The notes below the pieces were generated by a model. The model made no database searches and had not been told where the DNA came from. It saw only the letters and a list, made by a program, of their open reading frames with translations. A program made the position numbers and the translations under genes. This document shows positions 63,838 to 64,000 of a stretch of DNA of 64,000 bases, piece after piece. Origin of the DNA: Diplolepis rosae. Its lineage: Eukaryota > Arthropoda > Insecta > Hymenoptera > Diplolepididae. The first letter of the stretch is position 1, and each line of letters opens with the position of its first letter. The stretch lies in contig JAPYXD010000250.1 in NCBI GenBank assembly GCA_030998225.1, forward strand, positions 496,001 through 560,000, written 5' to 3'.

Positions 63838-64000
63838 AAATTTGTTCACCAGTGCATCGTGCCTAGAGGAGCGGGTCGGAATAGTTGGGAACGGGTGTAT
63901 CCTCGGACCAAAGTCCTACCCCAGTTCCCTGAGGCCCAACCTCCACTTAGTCGATCCGGGAATACACGGACAGACCGGACTCGCTTGAAGCAACACAGGC
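63838..64000 (-). other. 5' leader of R1-type ORF1
   Basis: G+C-rich sequence upstream of the ORF1 start, running off the window edge. Confidence 0.5.

Overview
The window is A+T-rich, intron-poor eukaryotic DNA, almost certainly from an arthropod and most likely an insect. This rests on the repeat content: mariner transposases of several lineages, R1-clade non-LTR elements, errantivirus-like and other Ty3/gypsy elements, an arthropod Mutator-like transposase and a repeated arthropod protein family of unknown function. The species cannot be named from the sequence. No intact host gene, rRNA or tRNA gene is visible. The region is a transposon graveyard with several young insertions still bounded by target-site duplications (TSDs).

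Layout. 1-5080: a decayed mariner, a 1.7-kb foldback element, a 41-bp minisatellite, a THAP-domain pseudogene and the start of an unknown ORF. 5082-12155: Gypsy A (minus strand), with both LTRs, AAAT TSDs, gag, a -1 frameshift signal, protease, RNase H, integrase and a third ORF, but its reverse transcriptase is missing through a deletion between short direct repeats; it sits inside the unknown ORF, which resumes at 12160. 13940-18235: gypsy scraps and a broken LINE (DUF4780-like ORF1, endonuclease start, RT, RNase H), itself interrupted by a duplicated R1-type 3' tail. 18236-27460: long-LTR-like repeat copies, mariners, a deleted R1-clade copy and, at 21946-23076, an uninterrupted Rep-like ORF with rolling-circle and SF3-helicase motifs, probably an endogenous CRESS-DNA-virus-like gene. 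27460-32108: a long LTR-like repeat split by a fresh 5'-truncated R1-clade LINE with a 15-bp TSD. 33805-35045: a decayed Mutator-like transposase. 36751-46000: MITEs, mariners, gypsy scraps and remains of the unknown arthropod family.

46205-46736 holds a Tudor-domain exon preceded by a good splice acceptor, the only plausible trace of an ordinary cellular gene. 47000-62107 is a nest: Gypsy C (a 17.6/Tom-like pol, apparently using the long-LTR repeat as its LTR) is split by Gypsy B (51834-61262), a close relative of Gypsy A that keeps RT. Gypsy B is in turn split at its third ORF by a 2.25-kb foldback transposon with a 9-bp TSD, as expected of the Mutator superfamily. 62562-63837 is the gag-like ORF1 of an R1-clade LINE.

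How parts work together. Gypsy A and B together show the full gene order of one Ty3/gypsy family: LTR, tRNA-Lys-type primer site, gag with zinc knuckle, -1 frameshift into protease, RT/RNase H/integrase, an accessory ORF3 with a CxxC...HxC motif and charged helices, polypurine tract, LTR. The Mutator-like transposase is a possible relative of the enzyme that moved the 9-bp-TSD foldback. Everything else is decayed and probably non-functional.
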